From JBECKX01 sp964468475 (GTDB lineage Bacteria; Zixibacteria; MSB-5A5; CAIYYT01): 64,000 nt of DNA. The stretch spans positions 1 to 64,000 of the forward strand of contig CAYXUL010000012.1 of NCBI GenBank assembly GCA_964468475.1, in the 5' to 3' direction. The notes below the pieces were generated by a model. That model did no database searches. It saw only the letters and a list, made by a program, of their open reading frames with translations, and was not told the DNA's origin. A program made the translations under genes and the position numbers. This document shows, piece by piece, positions 8,470 through 16,700 of the stretch (the first letter of the stretch is position 1; every line of letters begins with the position of its first letter).

Positions 8470-9965
8470 CGCGTGTCATCAATGGCCGGTCGAGCCAGAT
8501 CGCCCTGCTCTGCCTGACCGTCGCGGTGACGTGGATCGCCGCCGATCGCTTCACACGCCTCAATCCACTCATCATCAGCTTGTCTCTCTGCGCGGCCGGT
8601 GCGGTTATTGCACTCTCCCTGGTTCAAACTCGCAGGATATTTCTGTTGCTCGTTGCGGTACTACCGCTGCAGGCGACGTTTGTAATCGAGGCAGGGTTTA
8701 CCATCACTCTCGCTTATATGCTGATTCCGGTACTGCTGCTGGCGCTTTTGACTCGGCACGAGGATTTTCCCTGGCAATATTCTGAGTCTCGCGTCGCTTT
8801 GGGATACATTGCCGTGTGTGCACTTTCGTTGATCACCGCGCTGCTAATCCACAGCCCCAATTTCCATGCTTCCGGAGTTATGACGTGGCGTGCTTCAAGC
8901 CTGAGGCCGTTCGTTCAGTTTGGTCTGATCGGATTGCACCTCTGCTTCTTCCTGATTGCTCTAAAGTACTCCCAACATGAGGGGTTCTTGCGGCGGTCAC
9001 TGAGAATTTACCTGATAATCGCTATCGTGCTGGCTGCCGCTGGAATCTATCAAACGGCGGCGGTGGCGTTAAACCTGCCCCTGAAGGATTTCACCTTCGC
9101 CATTGGCTCGACCGCCGAACAGACTGCCCGCTACGGCGAAACCAGATTTTACTCCGCATTGATCGCGAATTTCGCCCCACGAGGTACATTCAGAGAGTCG
9201 TTGCATTTCTCACACTACCTGAACTCGGTCGTGCCGCTTTTGTTGGCGGTCTTTCTCTATCGCAAGCGGCTTCCGGAGCACTGGCGGCTAAAGCTCCCGT
9301 CACTCTTGCTTTTCCTGCCGGCCGCAGCTCTTTTCCTGACCCTGTCACGATCGGGCTGGGCTGCGTGCGCTGCTGGATTGCTTTTCCTCGCGATATTCCT
9401 ACCCAAGCGACAAGCTGTCAGAGTCGGGGCGACGCTGTTGCTGTTACTTCTCGGCACAGTTGCTGTATTCAAAGCCAGCGGTCTATTTGACAATTCCTCC
9501 TCGATTTTCGATATCATCGCTTTGCGAATGAACGGCGACTTGCTCCTGGCAGATCCGCGTGTCGAGCAGGGCCAGATACTTCTGTCGGTTTGGATGCAGC
9601 ACCCGCTGCTGGGCGTCGGGATTGGTAACTACGGCATATTTGCCGCCTCAGCGCTGGGAAGCCCTCTCTTGATTTCAGCAAACTCGGTATTCTTGGCGGC
9701 TCTGGTTGAAAATGGCATTCTGGGATTTATCCTGCTAACCTCTCTGCCTCTGATATTCCTGTTCAAGATGTGGCGTATAGCGGGCAAAGCGCGCGAATAC
9801 GCCGCCTATCCATACCTCATAGGAATCGGCGCCGGTATCTTCGCGATGACGGCACAGTATTTCACTTTCGGAGATCGCCCCAGTCTTTACTTTCTCTTTA
9901 TGCTGGCGGCGGGCTTTGCCTTGCTCAGGCAGTTTCAAACTGAGCTGGCACGTAGCTCAAACTGA
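8463..9965 (+). CDS. O-antigen ligase/polymerase (Wzy/WaaL-type) membrane protein
   Basis: A 500-residue polytopic inner-membrane protein with about twelve hydrophobic segments. The long periplasmic loop region begins around FAPRGTFRESLHFSHYLNS. The later segment TLSRSGWAACAAGLLFL and the HPLLGVGIGNYG motif are typical of the Wzy_C/O-antigen ligase domain. Its ATG overlaps the stop of the preceding gene by 7 nt, which supports co-translation. It is expected to polymerise or transfer the polysaccharide whose chain length the Wzz-like protein sets. Whether it acts as ligase or polymerase cannot be told from sequence. Confidence 0.87.
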   Translation: MVTRVINGRSSQIALLCLTVAVTWIAADRFTRLNPLIISLSLCAAGAVIALSLVQTRRIFLLLVAVLPLQATFVIEAGFTITLAYMLIPVLLLALLTRHEDFPWQYSESRVALGYIAVCALSLITALLIHSPNFHASGVMTWRASSLRPFVQFGLIGLHLCFFLIALKYSQHEGFLRRSLRIYLIIAIVLAAAGIYQTAAVALNLPLKDFTFAIGSTAEQTARYGETRFYSALIANFAPRGTFRESLHFSHYLNSVVPLLLAVFLYRKRLPEHWRLKLPSLLLFLPAAALFLTLSRSGWAACAAGLLFLAIFLPKRQAVRVGATLLLLLLGTVAVFKASGLFDNSSSIFDIIALRMNGDLLLADPRVEQGQILLSVWMQHPLLGVGIGNYGIFAASALGSPLLISANSVFLAALVENGILGFILLTSLPLIFLFKMWRIAGKAREYAAYPYLIGIGAGIFAMTAQYFTFGDRPSLYFLFMLAAGFALLRQFQTELARSSN

Positions 9966-9968
9966 CAC

Positions 9969-9998
9969 TTGTGCCGCCACGTTTGAGCACTGTATAGT
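9969..9998 (+). promoter_or_regulatory. Weak candidate promoter of exported pcm
   Basis: A good -10 hexamer TATAGT (9993-9998) has a poor -35 (TTGTGC, 9969-9974) at 18 nt. It lies in the only non-coding stretch between the polysaccharide operon and the methyltransferase gene. Confidence 0.3.
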
Positions 9999-10042
9999 TA
10001 ATCATCGAACGGAGATGACTGTTACTATGTGGGGTAGCAAAA

Positions 10043-10786
10043 TTGAGAAAGCAGTTTGGCAATCTTGTCGTCTGCGGCTTGATCGTCAACTTGGTGCTGC
10101 TTTTCCAGGGTTCTTGCAGTGCAGATGAGGAAATCAGCAAAGTGAAGGGCGACACCTTCTACTATCAGCGCCAGGAAATGGTCGACAAACAGCTGCGCCG
10201 GCGAGATATCAACGACTTGAAAGTCTTGCAGGCGATGTCCGAGGTCCCGCGTCACAGTTTCGTACCCGCAGAATTTCGTAGTGAGAGCTACACCGATGGC
10301 CCGCTGCCGATTGGCAGCGAGCAAACGATTTCACAGCCATACATTGTTGCCCTGATGACCCAACTGGCGCGAGTTGATTCTAATTCGGTGGTATTGGATG
10401 TCGGTACCGGATCCGGCTATCAGGCTGCGGTGCTCGCCGAGATTGTCGATCATGTCTACACCATCGAGATTGTCGAACCGCTTTGTCAGCACGCCGAATC
10501 AACTTTGACGGAGTTGGGTTACGGCAATATCAGTTGTCGTTGTGGGGATGGTTACCGTGGCTGGCCGGAGGCTGCACCCTTTGATGCCATTATCGTTGCC
10601 GCGGCACCGGATCACGTGCCGCAGCCTTTAGTAGATCAATTGAAGCCTGACGGCACTATGGTTATTCCGATCGGCGAGCGCGCGCAGGAACTAATGACAA
10701 TCACGAAGTCGGATACAGGTGCAGTATCGAAAGCGGTTATTCCGGTACGCTTCGTCCCGATGACGGGGGAGGCGGAGGGGGAGTAG
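10043..10786 (+). CDS. pcm: Protein-L-isoaspartate O-methyltransferase, predicted exported
   Basis: This enzyme methylates L-isoaspartyl residues in damaged proteins using S-adenosylmethionine. The family features are present: MVDKQLRRRDI, VPRHSFVP, the substrate-side GSEQTISQPYIVALM, the SAM loop VLDVGTGSGYQAAVLAE, and IIVAAAPDHVPQPLVDQL. Unusually, the protein begins with a basic n-region (RKQF) and a hydrophobic stretch GLIVNLVLLFQ ending in SCSADEE, which looks like a cleavable signal peptide with a site after SCSA. This would place it in the periplasm. The TTG start at 10043 has GGGG at proper spacing upstream; no in-frame ATG exists before the catalytic domain. Confidence 0.9.
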   Translation: MRKQFGNLVVCGLIVNLVLLFQGSCSADEEISKVKGDTFYYQRQEMVDKQLRRRDINDLKVLQAMSEVPRHSFVPAEFRSESYTDGPLPIGSEQTISQPYIVALMTQLARVDSNSVVLDVGTGSGYQAAVLAEIVDHVYTIEIVEPLCQHAESTLTELGYGNISCRCGDGYRGWPEAAPFDAIIVAAAPDHVPQPLVDQLKPDGTMVIPIGERAQELMTITKSDTGAVSKAVIPVRFVPMTGEAEGE

Positions 10787-10846
10787 GGCTGCGTCTCACT
10801 GAACGGCAAGCACACACACCCCGTCTTCCGCACCGTTGTCAGGGAG

Positions 10847-11962
10847 CTATTCCTTTGTCATCACCATATCGGCAACAAACTGATCCAGCGTCGCAAAGCT
10901 TTCAATATTGGTGATGTTCTCTGCGATCCTGGTGCGCTGCTCATCAGATAGATATGGCTTGGTCAAGCCGTAGAATTTGTCCATCAAATCCTCGGCCGTC
11001 ATCGGTTCGCGCGGATCACCTTTGGCAAAGTCTACTTCTTTGGTTAAAGTCTCACCGGTTTTCAACTTGAATTCCACTCGTGAGGGCTGCGTTTGCGGGA
11101 ACCGCTTTTCCAATTCGTCATCCGCCTCGACCTTGATTTTCTGGATGAAATCGATGAGAGTTTGGTCGGCGATCCGCTCCGGCTTAAATTGCAGCGGTGT
11201 GACCATTCGATCCATAATCGCGGCGCCAACACAGTACGGCATCGAATGATCAGCAGTCTCCTTCTCCTTCGGGTGGTACTTGGAGGGATCAGCGAGAATA
11301 TCAACCGCGCGATGAATCGTGAAGACTTTGACTTCCTCGATCTGCTCCCAATTAACATCCTTCTCTTTGATGAGCTTCAGCGCTGCGGTTACCGGTGATT
11401 GCGTGAGGAACTCTGTCGGAAACGCCTTGAACGATATCTGCGGTACGCGCCAATCCGTGCCAAGTCCGTCAAAGAGAGCTTCCGTCGCAAAATCGCCGCC
11501 CAGCTGCTTGTAGAAGCCCTCCTTACCTTCAAAGATCTCGATGGTGCCGGTATAGCCTTCTTTCGCCAGCAAGGCGCTGATAACCCCGGCGTGGGTAGCC
11601 ATTGGGTCGGCGGTGTTTTTCATCATGGACAACTTGCCGGCAGCGATGGCGCCCGGAGTGAAGGAGCGGCAACCGGAGATTGCGACAGCATGCATCAGTT
11701 GCTCGGCGTTGAGCTTCAGCAATTTGCCGCAAGGCAGCGGCGATACGAATGCCGTCAAGGTCGCGTGATGCCACCCGCGCTCGCGAATTCCGGGATGGCC
11801 AAACTCGCACATGCGCATCTCGATCTCGTGGCCGATCACAATCGCCAACAGTAGATCCTTGCCGGTTTTGCCCTCTCGTTCAGCCAGCGCGATCGGTCCG
11901 GGAATGATGTCGGACGGATGAGCGGGATCTTCCTTCCAATAGATGTCGTTGTAGTCCATCGC
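10847..11962 (-). CDS. MmgE/PrpD family protein (2-methylcitrate dehydratase-like), N-terminus lost in gap
   Basis: The readable part starts at AMDYNDIYWKEDPAHPSDIIP and continues with GYEIEMR-like helices, HHATLTAF, AVAISGCRSFTP and ISFKAFPTEFLTQSPVTAAL, which are conserved in the MmgE/PrpD all-helical domain, followed by the C-terminal lid domain. The family includes 2-methylcitrate dehydratase and cis-aconitate decarboxylase; no other propionate genes are present, so the substrate is open. Roughly the first 80-90 residues fall in the 100-N gap at 11963-12062. The 70 nt between the gap and the PPDK terminator do not encode recognisable PrpD sequence, so the true start probably lies within the gap. 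Confidence 0.85.
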   Translation of the reverse strand, partial: AMDYNDIYWKEDPAHPSDIIPGPIALAEREGKTGKDLLLAIVIGHEIEMRMCEFGHPGIRERGWHHATLTAFVSPLPCGKLLKLNAEQLMHAVAISGCRSFTPGAIAAGKLSMMKNTADPMATHAGVISALLAKEGYTGTIEIFEGKEGFYKQLGGDFATEALFDGLGTDWRVPQISFKAFPTEFLTQSPVTAALKLIKEKDVNWEQIEEVKVFTIHRAVDILADPSKYHPKEKETADHSMPYCVGAAIMDRMVTPLQFKPERIADQTLIDFIQKIKVEADDELEKRFPQTQPSRVEFKLKTGETLTKEVDFAKGDPREPMTAEDLMDKFYGLTKPYLSDEQRTRIAENITNIESFATLDQFVADMVMTKE

Positions 11963-12062
11963 NNNNNNNNNNNNNNNNNNNNNNNNNNNNNNNNNNNNNN
12001 NNNNNNNNNNNNNNNNNNNNNNNNNNNNNNNNNNNNNNNNNNNNNNNNNNNNNNNNNNNNNN
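11963..12062. other. Assembly gap of 100 N
   Basis: Exactly 100 N, a conventional placeholder; true length unknown. It removes the 5' end of the PrpD-family gene. Confidence 0.98.
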
Positions 12063-12130
12063 TTCACGAAGCCATGAAAGTAGGAAGATTGCAGAGCGAT
12101 GTCAAATCGGATGTTGGAGATTACGGCACC

Positions 12131-12161
12131 CAAAAAAAGAGGCGCTCTCCTGAGCGCCTCT
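12131..12161 (-). terminator. Rho-independent terminator of ppdK
   Basis: On the minus strand a perfect 10-bp stem (AGAGGCGCTC at 12138-12147 against GAGCGCCTCT at 12152-12161) with a 4-nt loop is followed by a run of seven T (12132-12138). It lies directly downstream of the PPDK stop codon at 12186. Confidence 0.93.
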
Positions 12162-12185
12162 GTGAATAGTCAAAATGGTTGTAGG

Positions 12186-15100
12186 CTACTTCTTAGCCTT
12201 GTTCCGGGCTGGGGCTTTCTTCTTAGCAGCAGGTTTCCTGGATGCTGCTTTCTTTGCGCCAGCTTTCTTCGAGCCCTTCGACGATGACTTGCTCGAACTC
12301 GGCTTGCCCGACGGCTTTGCCCTCTCACCACCTTCCCACTTCTCGCGGATCACCGCTTGCGCTGCTGCAAGGCGAGCGATTGGCACCCGGAACGGGGAGC
12401 AGGAGACATAGTTCAAACCCAGTTTGTGGCAAAATTCGATTGAGCGCGGGTCACCACCATGTTCGCCGCAAATACCGACCTTGAGATCAGGCTTGGTAGA
12501 GCGCCCTTTCTCGGCCCCCATCTTTACGAGTTGACCAACGCCTTTCTGGTCGAGAGTAACGAACGGATCACGTTCGAGGATCTCTTTCTCATAATAATGG
12601 CGCAAGAATTTGCCGGCATCATCACGCGAAAAGCCCATTGTCATTTGCGTCAGGTCATTAGTGCCGAAACTGAAGAACTGCGCTTCCTCGGCGATTTCAT
12701 CGGCAGTCAGCGCAGCGCGGGGTATTTCGATCATAGTTCCCACCAGGAACGGAATCTCAACTTTCGATTTCCGCATCACCAGATCGGCAACCCTCAATAC
12801 TATCTCTTTCTGGTTAGTCAGCTCGTTCTTGTGACCGACAAGAGGAATCATGATCTCGGGATAGACTTTCTTGCCGTTCTTGATCAGATCGGCAGCCGCC
12901 ATCATGATTGCCCGCACCTGCATCTCGGTAATCTCGGGATAGGTAATTCCCAATCGGCAGCCGCGATGCCCCAGCATCGGATTCTGCTCCTTCAGCTCCT
13001 CCATCCGCTCCAGCATCTTCCTGATACGCTCGACCTCATCGGCCTTCTCAGGATCGTCACCATATTCCGCCAGCTTCTCGTGAAGCTCGTCGGCATCCGG
13101 CAGGAATTCGTGCAGCGGTGGATCAAGTGTACGGATTGTGACCGGCAGGCCTTCCATCGCTTCGAAGATTGCCTTGAAATCTGACTTCTGGAAAGGCAGC
13201 AGCTTATCGAGAGCCATTTGCCGATCCGCCTGAGTGGTAGCAAGGATCATCGACTGAATGTGAGGCAGCCGGTTCTTGCCGAAAAACATATGCTCTGTGC
13301 GGCAGAGCCCGATACCTTCCGCACCGAAACTGCGCGCGGTAGCAGCATCCTCCGGGTTATCTGCGTTGGTGCGCACACTCAACTTGCGGAGTTCGTCCGC
13401 CCATTCCATGAACTCACCGAATTCGCCGGAAAGTTCGGGGTCGAGCGTGGGCACTTCGCCCTGCATCACTTCACCGGTGGTACCGTTGATAGTGATGACT
13501 TCCTTATCTTTTATCACCAACGTGCCAATGGCGAACTGGCGCCGCGATTCGTAGACCCGAATATCCTCGCAGCCAACCACGCACGGCTTACCCATTCCTC
13601 GGGCGACGACGGCGGCGTGAGAGGTCATACCGCCGCGGGAGGTAAGAATACCTTCTGAAGCGATCATACCGGCAATGTCATCGGGGTTGGTTTCCATGCG
13701 CACGAGGATGGTCTTCTCCCCTCGTTCGTTGAGACGGACAGCTTCATCTGCATGAAAGACGACTTTGCCGGAAGCAGCACCCGGGGAAGCCGCCAGGCCT
13801 TTGGCGACGACTTCGGTAACTGCGTTGGGGTCAATACGAGGGTGAAGCAGTTGATCAAGGTCAGTTGGCTCGATACGCATCAGCGCTTCCTCTTTGGTAA
13901 TCAACCCTTCCTTCTCCATATCAACGGCAATCTTTACGGCAGCCTGCGCCGTGCGTTTGCCGGTACGCGTCTGCAGCATGTAAAGCTTATTTTCTTGTAT
14001 GGTGAACTCGAAGTCCTGAACGTCCCGATAGTGGTGCTCCAACTTCTCGGTAATCTTCTTCAGTTGATCAAAAGCCTTGGGCATCTCTTTCCCGAGTGCC
14101 TTAATCGGCTGAGGTGTGCGGATACCGGCAACGACGTCCTCTCCCTGGGCATTAACGAGGAACTCACCGTAAAACTCCTTAGCGCCAGTGGCCGGGTTGC
14201 GCGTAAAGCCGACGCCGGTGGCCGAGGTATCACCCATATTCCCGAACACCATCGCTTGAATGTTTACGGCAGTGCCCAGGTCTGCAGGGATTTCATACTT
14301 GGTTCTATAGGTGATCGCGCGCGGTGAGTTCCAGCTGCGAAACACCGCATCTCTCGCCATACGTAATTGATCCCACGGATCCGTCGGGAACGCTTCACCC
14401 GACTTCTTCTGCACGAGTTTCTTGAAACTCCTGACGATATCTTTCAGGTCCTCGATCGAAAGTGACGAATCGTGCTTAATAGCCCGCTGGCGCTTCTTCT
14501 TGGTGATCAACTCCTCGAACTCGTCCTTATCGATTCCAAGTACGACATTACCAAACATCGAGATAAAACGACGGTAGTTGTCGTAAGCGAAACGCTCATT
14601 GCCGGTCTTCTTGATGATTCCCTGAAGTGTGTCATCATTAAGTCCCAGGTTGAGAATCGTGTCCATCATTCCGGGCATCGAAAACTTTGCCCCGGAGCGC
14701 ACCGACACCAGAAGCGGATTCTCGGCATCCCCAAAGCTGGCACCCATTTCCTTTTCGAGCTGCTTCATGGCCGATTCCATGAATTTCTCAAAGGCTTTGG
14801 GAAGTGCAAGGTTGTTGTCGTAGAAGAGGCGACATGCCTCCGTGGAGATAGTAAATCCGGGAGGAACCGGCACACCGAGATTGGTCATTTCTGCCAGCCC
14901 GGCGCCCTTGCCGCCGAGCAGTCCTTTCATCGTCCCGTCACCGTCAGCTTTACCGCCACCGAATGAATAAACATACTTGGTGGATTCGTTAATCTGAACA
15001 CGCTGCTCCTGCTCGGGCATATCATCGGAAGTCCTGACTCCAATGCGCCGTGGTTTAGTTGCTGCCTTGGCAGCCGTTGTTGCTTTTCCAGTAGCCGCTG

Positions 15101-15296
15101 CAGCGGCTTTTTTGGTGGAAGTCCTTGTCCTGCTTGAGGTTTTACCCTTAGTTGTCACTTTCTTTGCCGTCTTCCTGCTTGTAGATTTCTTGGTGGGTTT
15201 TCTGGCCGCAGACTTCTTCGCGGTCGATTTGGGCGAAGTTTTGCTCTTGGCCTGCTTTTTAGTATTTCCTTTTGCCTTGGACTTTTTCGGTGTCAT
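12186..15296 (-). CDS. ppdK: Pyruvate, phosphate dikinase with histone-H1-like basic tails at both ends
   Basis: The enzyme interconverts pyruvate + ATP + phosphate and phosphoenolpyruvate + AMP + PPi. The core runs from about residue 105: YSFGGGKADGDGTMKGLLGG (ATP-grasp start), the phosphohistidine loop GGMTSHAAVVARGMGKPCVVGC, and the PEP-binding barrel ending in GICGEHGGDPRSIEFCHKL. The family is about 880 residues long; this protein has 1036. The excess is a 90-residue N-terminal extension made of Lys, Ala, Thr and Ser with no acidic residue before residue 90, and a 45-residue C-terminal extension of the same composition (GSKKAGAKKAASRKPAAKKK). Both are in frame with the core, start at an ATG (15296) and end at a terminator, so they are not annotation errors. 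Confidence 0.96.
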   Translation of the reverse strand: MTPKKSKAKGNTKKQAKSKTSPKSTAKKSAARKPTKKSTSRKTAKKVTTKGKTSSRTRTSTKKAAAAATGKATTAAKAATKPRRIGVRTSDDMPEQEQRVQINESTKYVYSFGGGKADGDGTMKGLLGGKGAGLAEMTNLGVPVPPGFTISTEACRLFYDNNLALPKAFEKFMESAMKQLEKEMGASFGDAENPLLVSVRSGAKFSMPGMMDTILNLGLNDDTLQGIIKKTGNERFAYDNYRRFISMFGNVVLGIDKDEFEELITKKKRQRAIKHDSSLSIEDLKDIVRSFKKLVQKKSGEAFPTDPWDQLRMARDAVFRSWNSPRAITYRTKYEIPADLGTAVNIQAMVFGNMGDTSATGVGFTRNPATGAKEFYGEFLVNAQGEDVVAGIRTPQPIKALGKEMPKAFDQLKKITEKLEHHYRDVQDFEFTIQENKLYMLQTRTGKRTAQAAVKIAVDMEKEGLITKEEALMRIEPTDLDQLLHPRIDPNAVTEVVAKGLAASPGAASGKVVFHADEAVRLNERGEKTILVRMETNPDDIAGMIASEGILTSRGGMTSHAAVVARGMGKPCVVGCEDIRVYESRRQFAIGTLVIKDKEVITINGTTGEVMQGEVPTLDPELSGEFGEFMEWADELRKLSVRTNADNPEDAATARSFGAEGIGLCRTEHMFFGKNRLPHIQSMILATTQADRQMALDKLLPFQKSDFKAIFEAMEGLPVTIRTLDPPLHEFLPDADELHEKLAEYGDDPEKADEVERIRKMLERMEELKEQNPMLGHRGCRLGITYPEITEMQVRAIMMAAADLIKNGKKVYPEIMIPLVGHKNELTNQKEIVLRVADLVMRKSKVEIPFLVGTMIEIPRAALTADEIAEEAQFFSFGTNDLTQMTMGFSRDDAGKFLRHYYEKEILERDPFVTLDQKGVGQLVKMGAEKGRSTKPDLKVGICGEHGGDPRSIEFCHKLGLNYVSCSPFRVPIARLAAAQAVIREKWEGGERAKPSGKPSSSKSSSKGSKKAGAKKAASRKPAAKKKAPARNKAKK

Positions 15297-15353
15297 TTCT
15301 CAACCCCGTTCAAGATTGCCTCCAGATTTCGAGCCAATATAAGGAGTCCAAGT

Positions 15354-15412
15354 CAAAAACAAAAGTGCTGCCGTAAAATTCTTGACTCACAAGAGTAATA
15401 CAGCAGCACTTT
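15354..15412 (-). terminator. Terminator of the small basic protein gene
   Basis: A 10-bp inverted repeat (AAAGTGCTGC 15362-15371, GCAGCACTTT 15403-15412) encloses a 31-nt loop with a nested CTTG/CAAG pair. On the minus strand the 3' arm is followed by TTTTGTTTTTG. It stands between the small basic gene (stop 15444) and the PPDK start (15296). Confidence 0.75.
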
Positions 15413-15443
15413 ACTAAGTGTTTGCACCGGTTAGAATTAACCC

Positions 15444-15767
15444 TTACATGGTGAACGTCTTCTCACCCGCGATGATCTTCTGAAGTATTTTGAGGGTTTT
15501 CTCAGCAGGAGCATGCATAAGGTCGTGAGTATTGTAGGTAGTCCTTTCGGGCTCCCTACGGAACGACTTAGCATTTTTCCCCTTCGCCCCCGGCACACGC
15601 TGTTTCTTTTTGTGCAGCAGATTGTACTGGCGCTGATACTCTTTGGCCTTCTCGCGATGGGCCAGATAGTATTGGCGCTGGTACTCCCGCCGCCGCCGCT
15701 TGGCTTCCTCTGGTGAGAGAGGTTCCTTGCGACGTCGCCTCGTCTTGGTAAGATTGATTTTTGCCAT
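15444..15767 (-). CDS. Small, very basic protein with a tandem YQRQY repeat, unknown function
   Basis: A 107-residue protein, strongly Arg/Lys-rich. After TKTRRRRKEPLSPEEAKRRRR it contains two tandem copies of a YQRQY-x-LxH-(K/R)-rich unit (YQRQYYLAHREKAKE, then YQRQYNLLHKKKQ), and it ends in a mixed helix (AEKTLKILQKIIAGE). The charge and repeat suggest nucleic acid or nucleoid binding, but I recognise no named family. ATG 15767 is preferred over the codon 18 nt upstream because GGAAGGCGGGG lies immediately before it. It has its own near-consensus promoter and its own terminator, so it is an independent transcription unit between PPDK and the cassette operon. Confidence 0.72.
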   Translation of the reverse strand: MAKINLTKTRRRRKEPLSPEEAKRRRREYQRQYYLAHREKAKEYQRQYNLLHKKKQRVPGAKGKNAKSFRREPERTTYNTHDLMHAPAEKTLKILQKIIAGEKTFTM

Positions 15768-15870
15768 CCCCGCCTTCCGTGGCAAAAGTTAACGATTTAC
15801 ACGACACGGCCTAAAACCCGACCCATTAGATCGATTTTTAGCGGGATTTATCGTTGCCCGATACGCAACT

Positions 15871-15899
15871 AATTTAACGCGTTGCACTTACCGTGTCAA
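15871..15899 (-). promoter_or_regulatory. Near-consensus sigma70 promoter of the small basic protein gene
   Basis: On the minus strand TTGACA (15894-15899), 17-nt spacer and TAAATT (15871-15876). It gives a leader of about 100 nt before ATG 15767. The surrounding 240 nt (15786-16025) are AT-rich and hold no gene. Confidence 0.68.
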
Positions 15900-16025
15900 C
15901 TGGATTTTTACACATTTTTCACTTTTGTGATAAAAGTTTTCACACCTTGTAAGCTCAAAGCATTCAAAAACTTACGCGGTAGAACGTTCTAAACGACTTC
16001 TAACAAGACTATAGGCACCTCCATT

Positions 16026-16700
16026 TCATAACTTGGAAATTACCAGTGAAACCCAGTTATTAACGAACTGGACACGGTCAATAAACAACGACAAACGCGC
16101 CATAACGGTCAGGCCAAATGACGCGCCAAAACCTATCATCAGGGTATAGATTCCCACCTTGGCGACTCCGCCAAACCAGCCCTTGTGCTCTTTAGAAAAG
16201 TAAAAATAGATCAAGGCGCACACAACGAGAATGATCAAGACCACATCCCAGAGCCCGGCCGGCAAACCCAGCATTCCGGTCTTGGACCAGGCAAAGTCGG
16301 TCAGCAGCACCGTGCCGCGCACCTGCTCAATGACGCGGTTCTTCATCTCCAGCGGAATTGAAACTCCGGTCGCGATACCTATATAAAGAGCGATCGAGTA
16401 ACGACTGACCCAGGACCACTTCTTAGAAAACCGTGTCCACATGAGAATTCCGAGCACGAGCGGAATTAGGTAGTGCAGATGACCGGTTGTTGGTGTCCAG
16501 GTATTTTCCAGGAACAGTTTATCGAAGAGGCTGGGGCGCAGGCTGGTGTAATAAAGGATGATGACGAAATAGCCGGCTGAGACGCCAACTACGACATGCT
16601 CGGCGAATTTGTAGAAAGGGTTGTCCTTATACAGGAAGGACAGCACCGCGAGCGTGAAGAAGACTCCCAGTCCCTGCCAGAGAATTTCAGTCAAGCCCAT
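16026..16700 (-). CDS. Cassette copy 3, gene D: polytopic membrane protein
   Basis: Last gene of the twelve-gene run. It is 224 residues with about six hydrophobic segments. It shares with its two paralogues an N-terminal FLYKDNPFYKFAEHVVVGVS motif, a central TRFSKKWSWVSRYSIALYIG segment (positions of WISRWPLAFIIG in the others), and a C-terminal block with FYFSKEHKGWFGGVAKVGIY and GFGASFGLTVMARLSL. The conserved charged FSKEH-GW loop between two membrane segments is the best candidate for a functional or interaction site. Its start directly abuts the stop of gene C, so the pair is translationally coupled. No known family recognised. Confidence 0.85.
   Translation of the reverse strand: MGLTEILWQGLGVFFTLAVLSFLYKDNPFYKFAEHVVVGVSAGYFVIILYYTSLRPSLFDKLFLENTWTPTTGHLHYLIPLVLGILMWTRFSKKWSWVSRYSIALYIGIATGVSIPLEMKNRVIEQVRGTVLLTDFAWSKTGMLGLPAGLWDVVLIILVVCALIYFYFSKEHKGWFGGVAKVGIYTLMIGFGASFGLTVMARLSLFIDRVQFVNNWVSLVISKL

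Noticed and set aside
12063..12133. Continuation of the PrpD-family frame across the gap to a TTG at 12133
   Set aside because: The 23 residues are not PrpD-like, the gap size is arbitrary so the frame is meaningless, and the frame begins inside the ppdK terminator.
15043..15342. Plus-strand hydrophobic frame of 99 codons
   Set aside because: Antisense of the PPDK basic N-terminal tail, same artefact as above.
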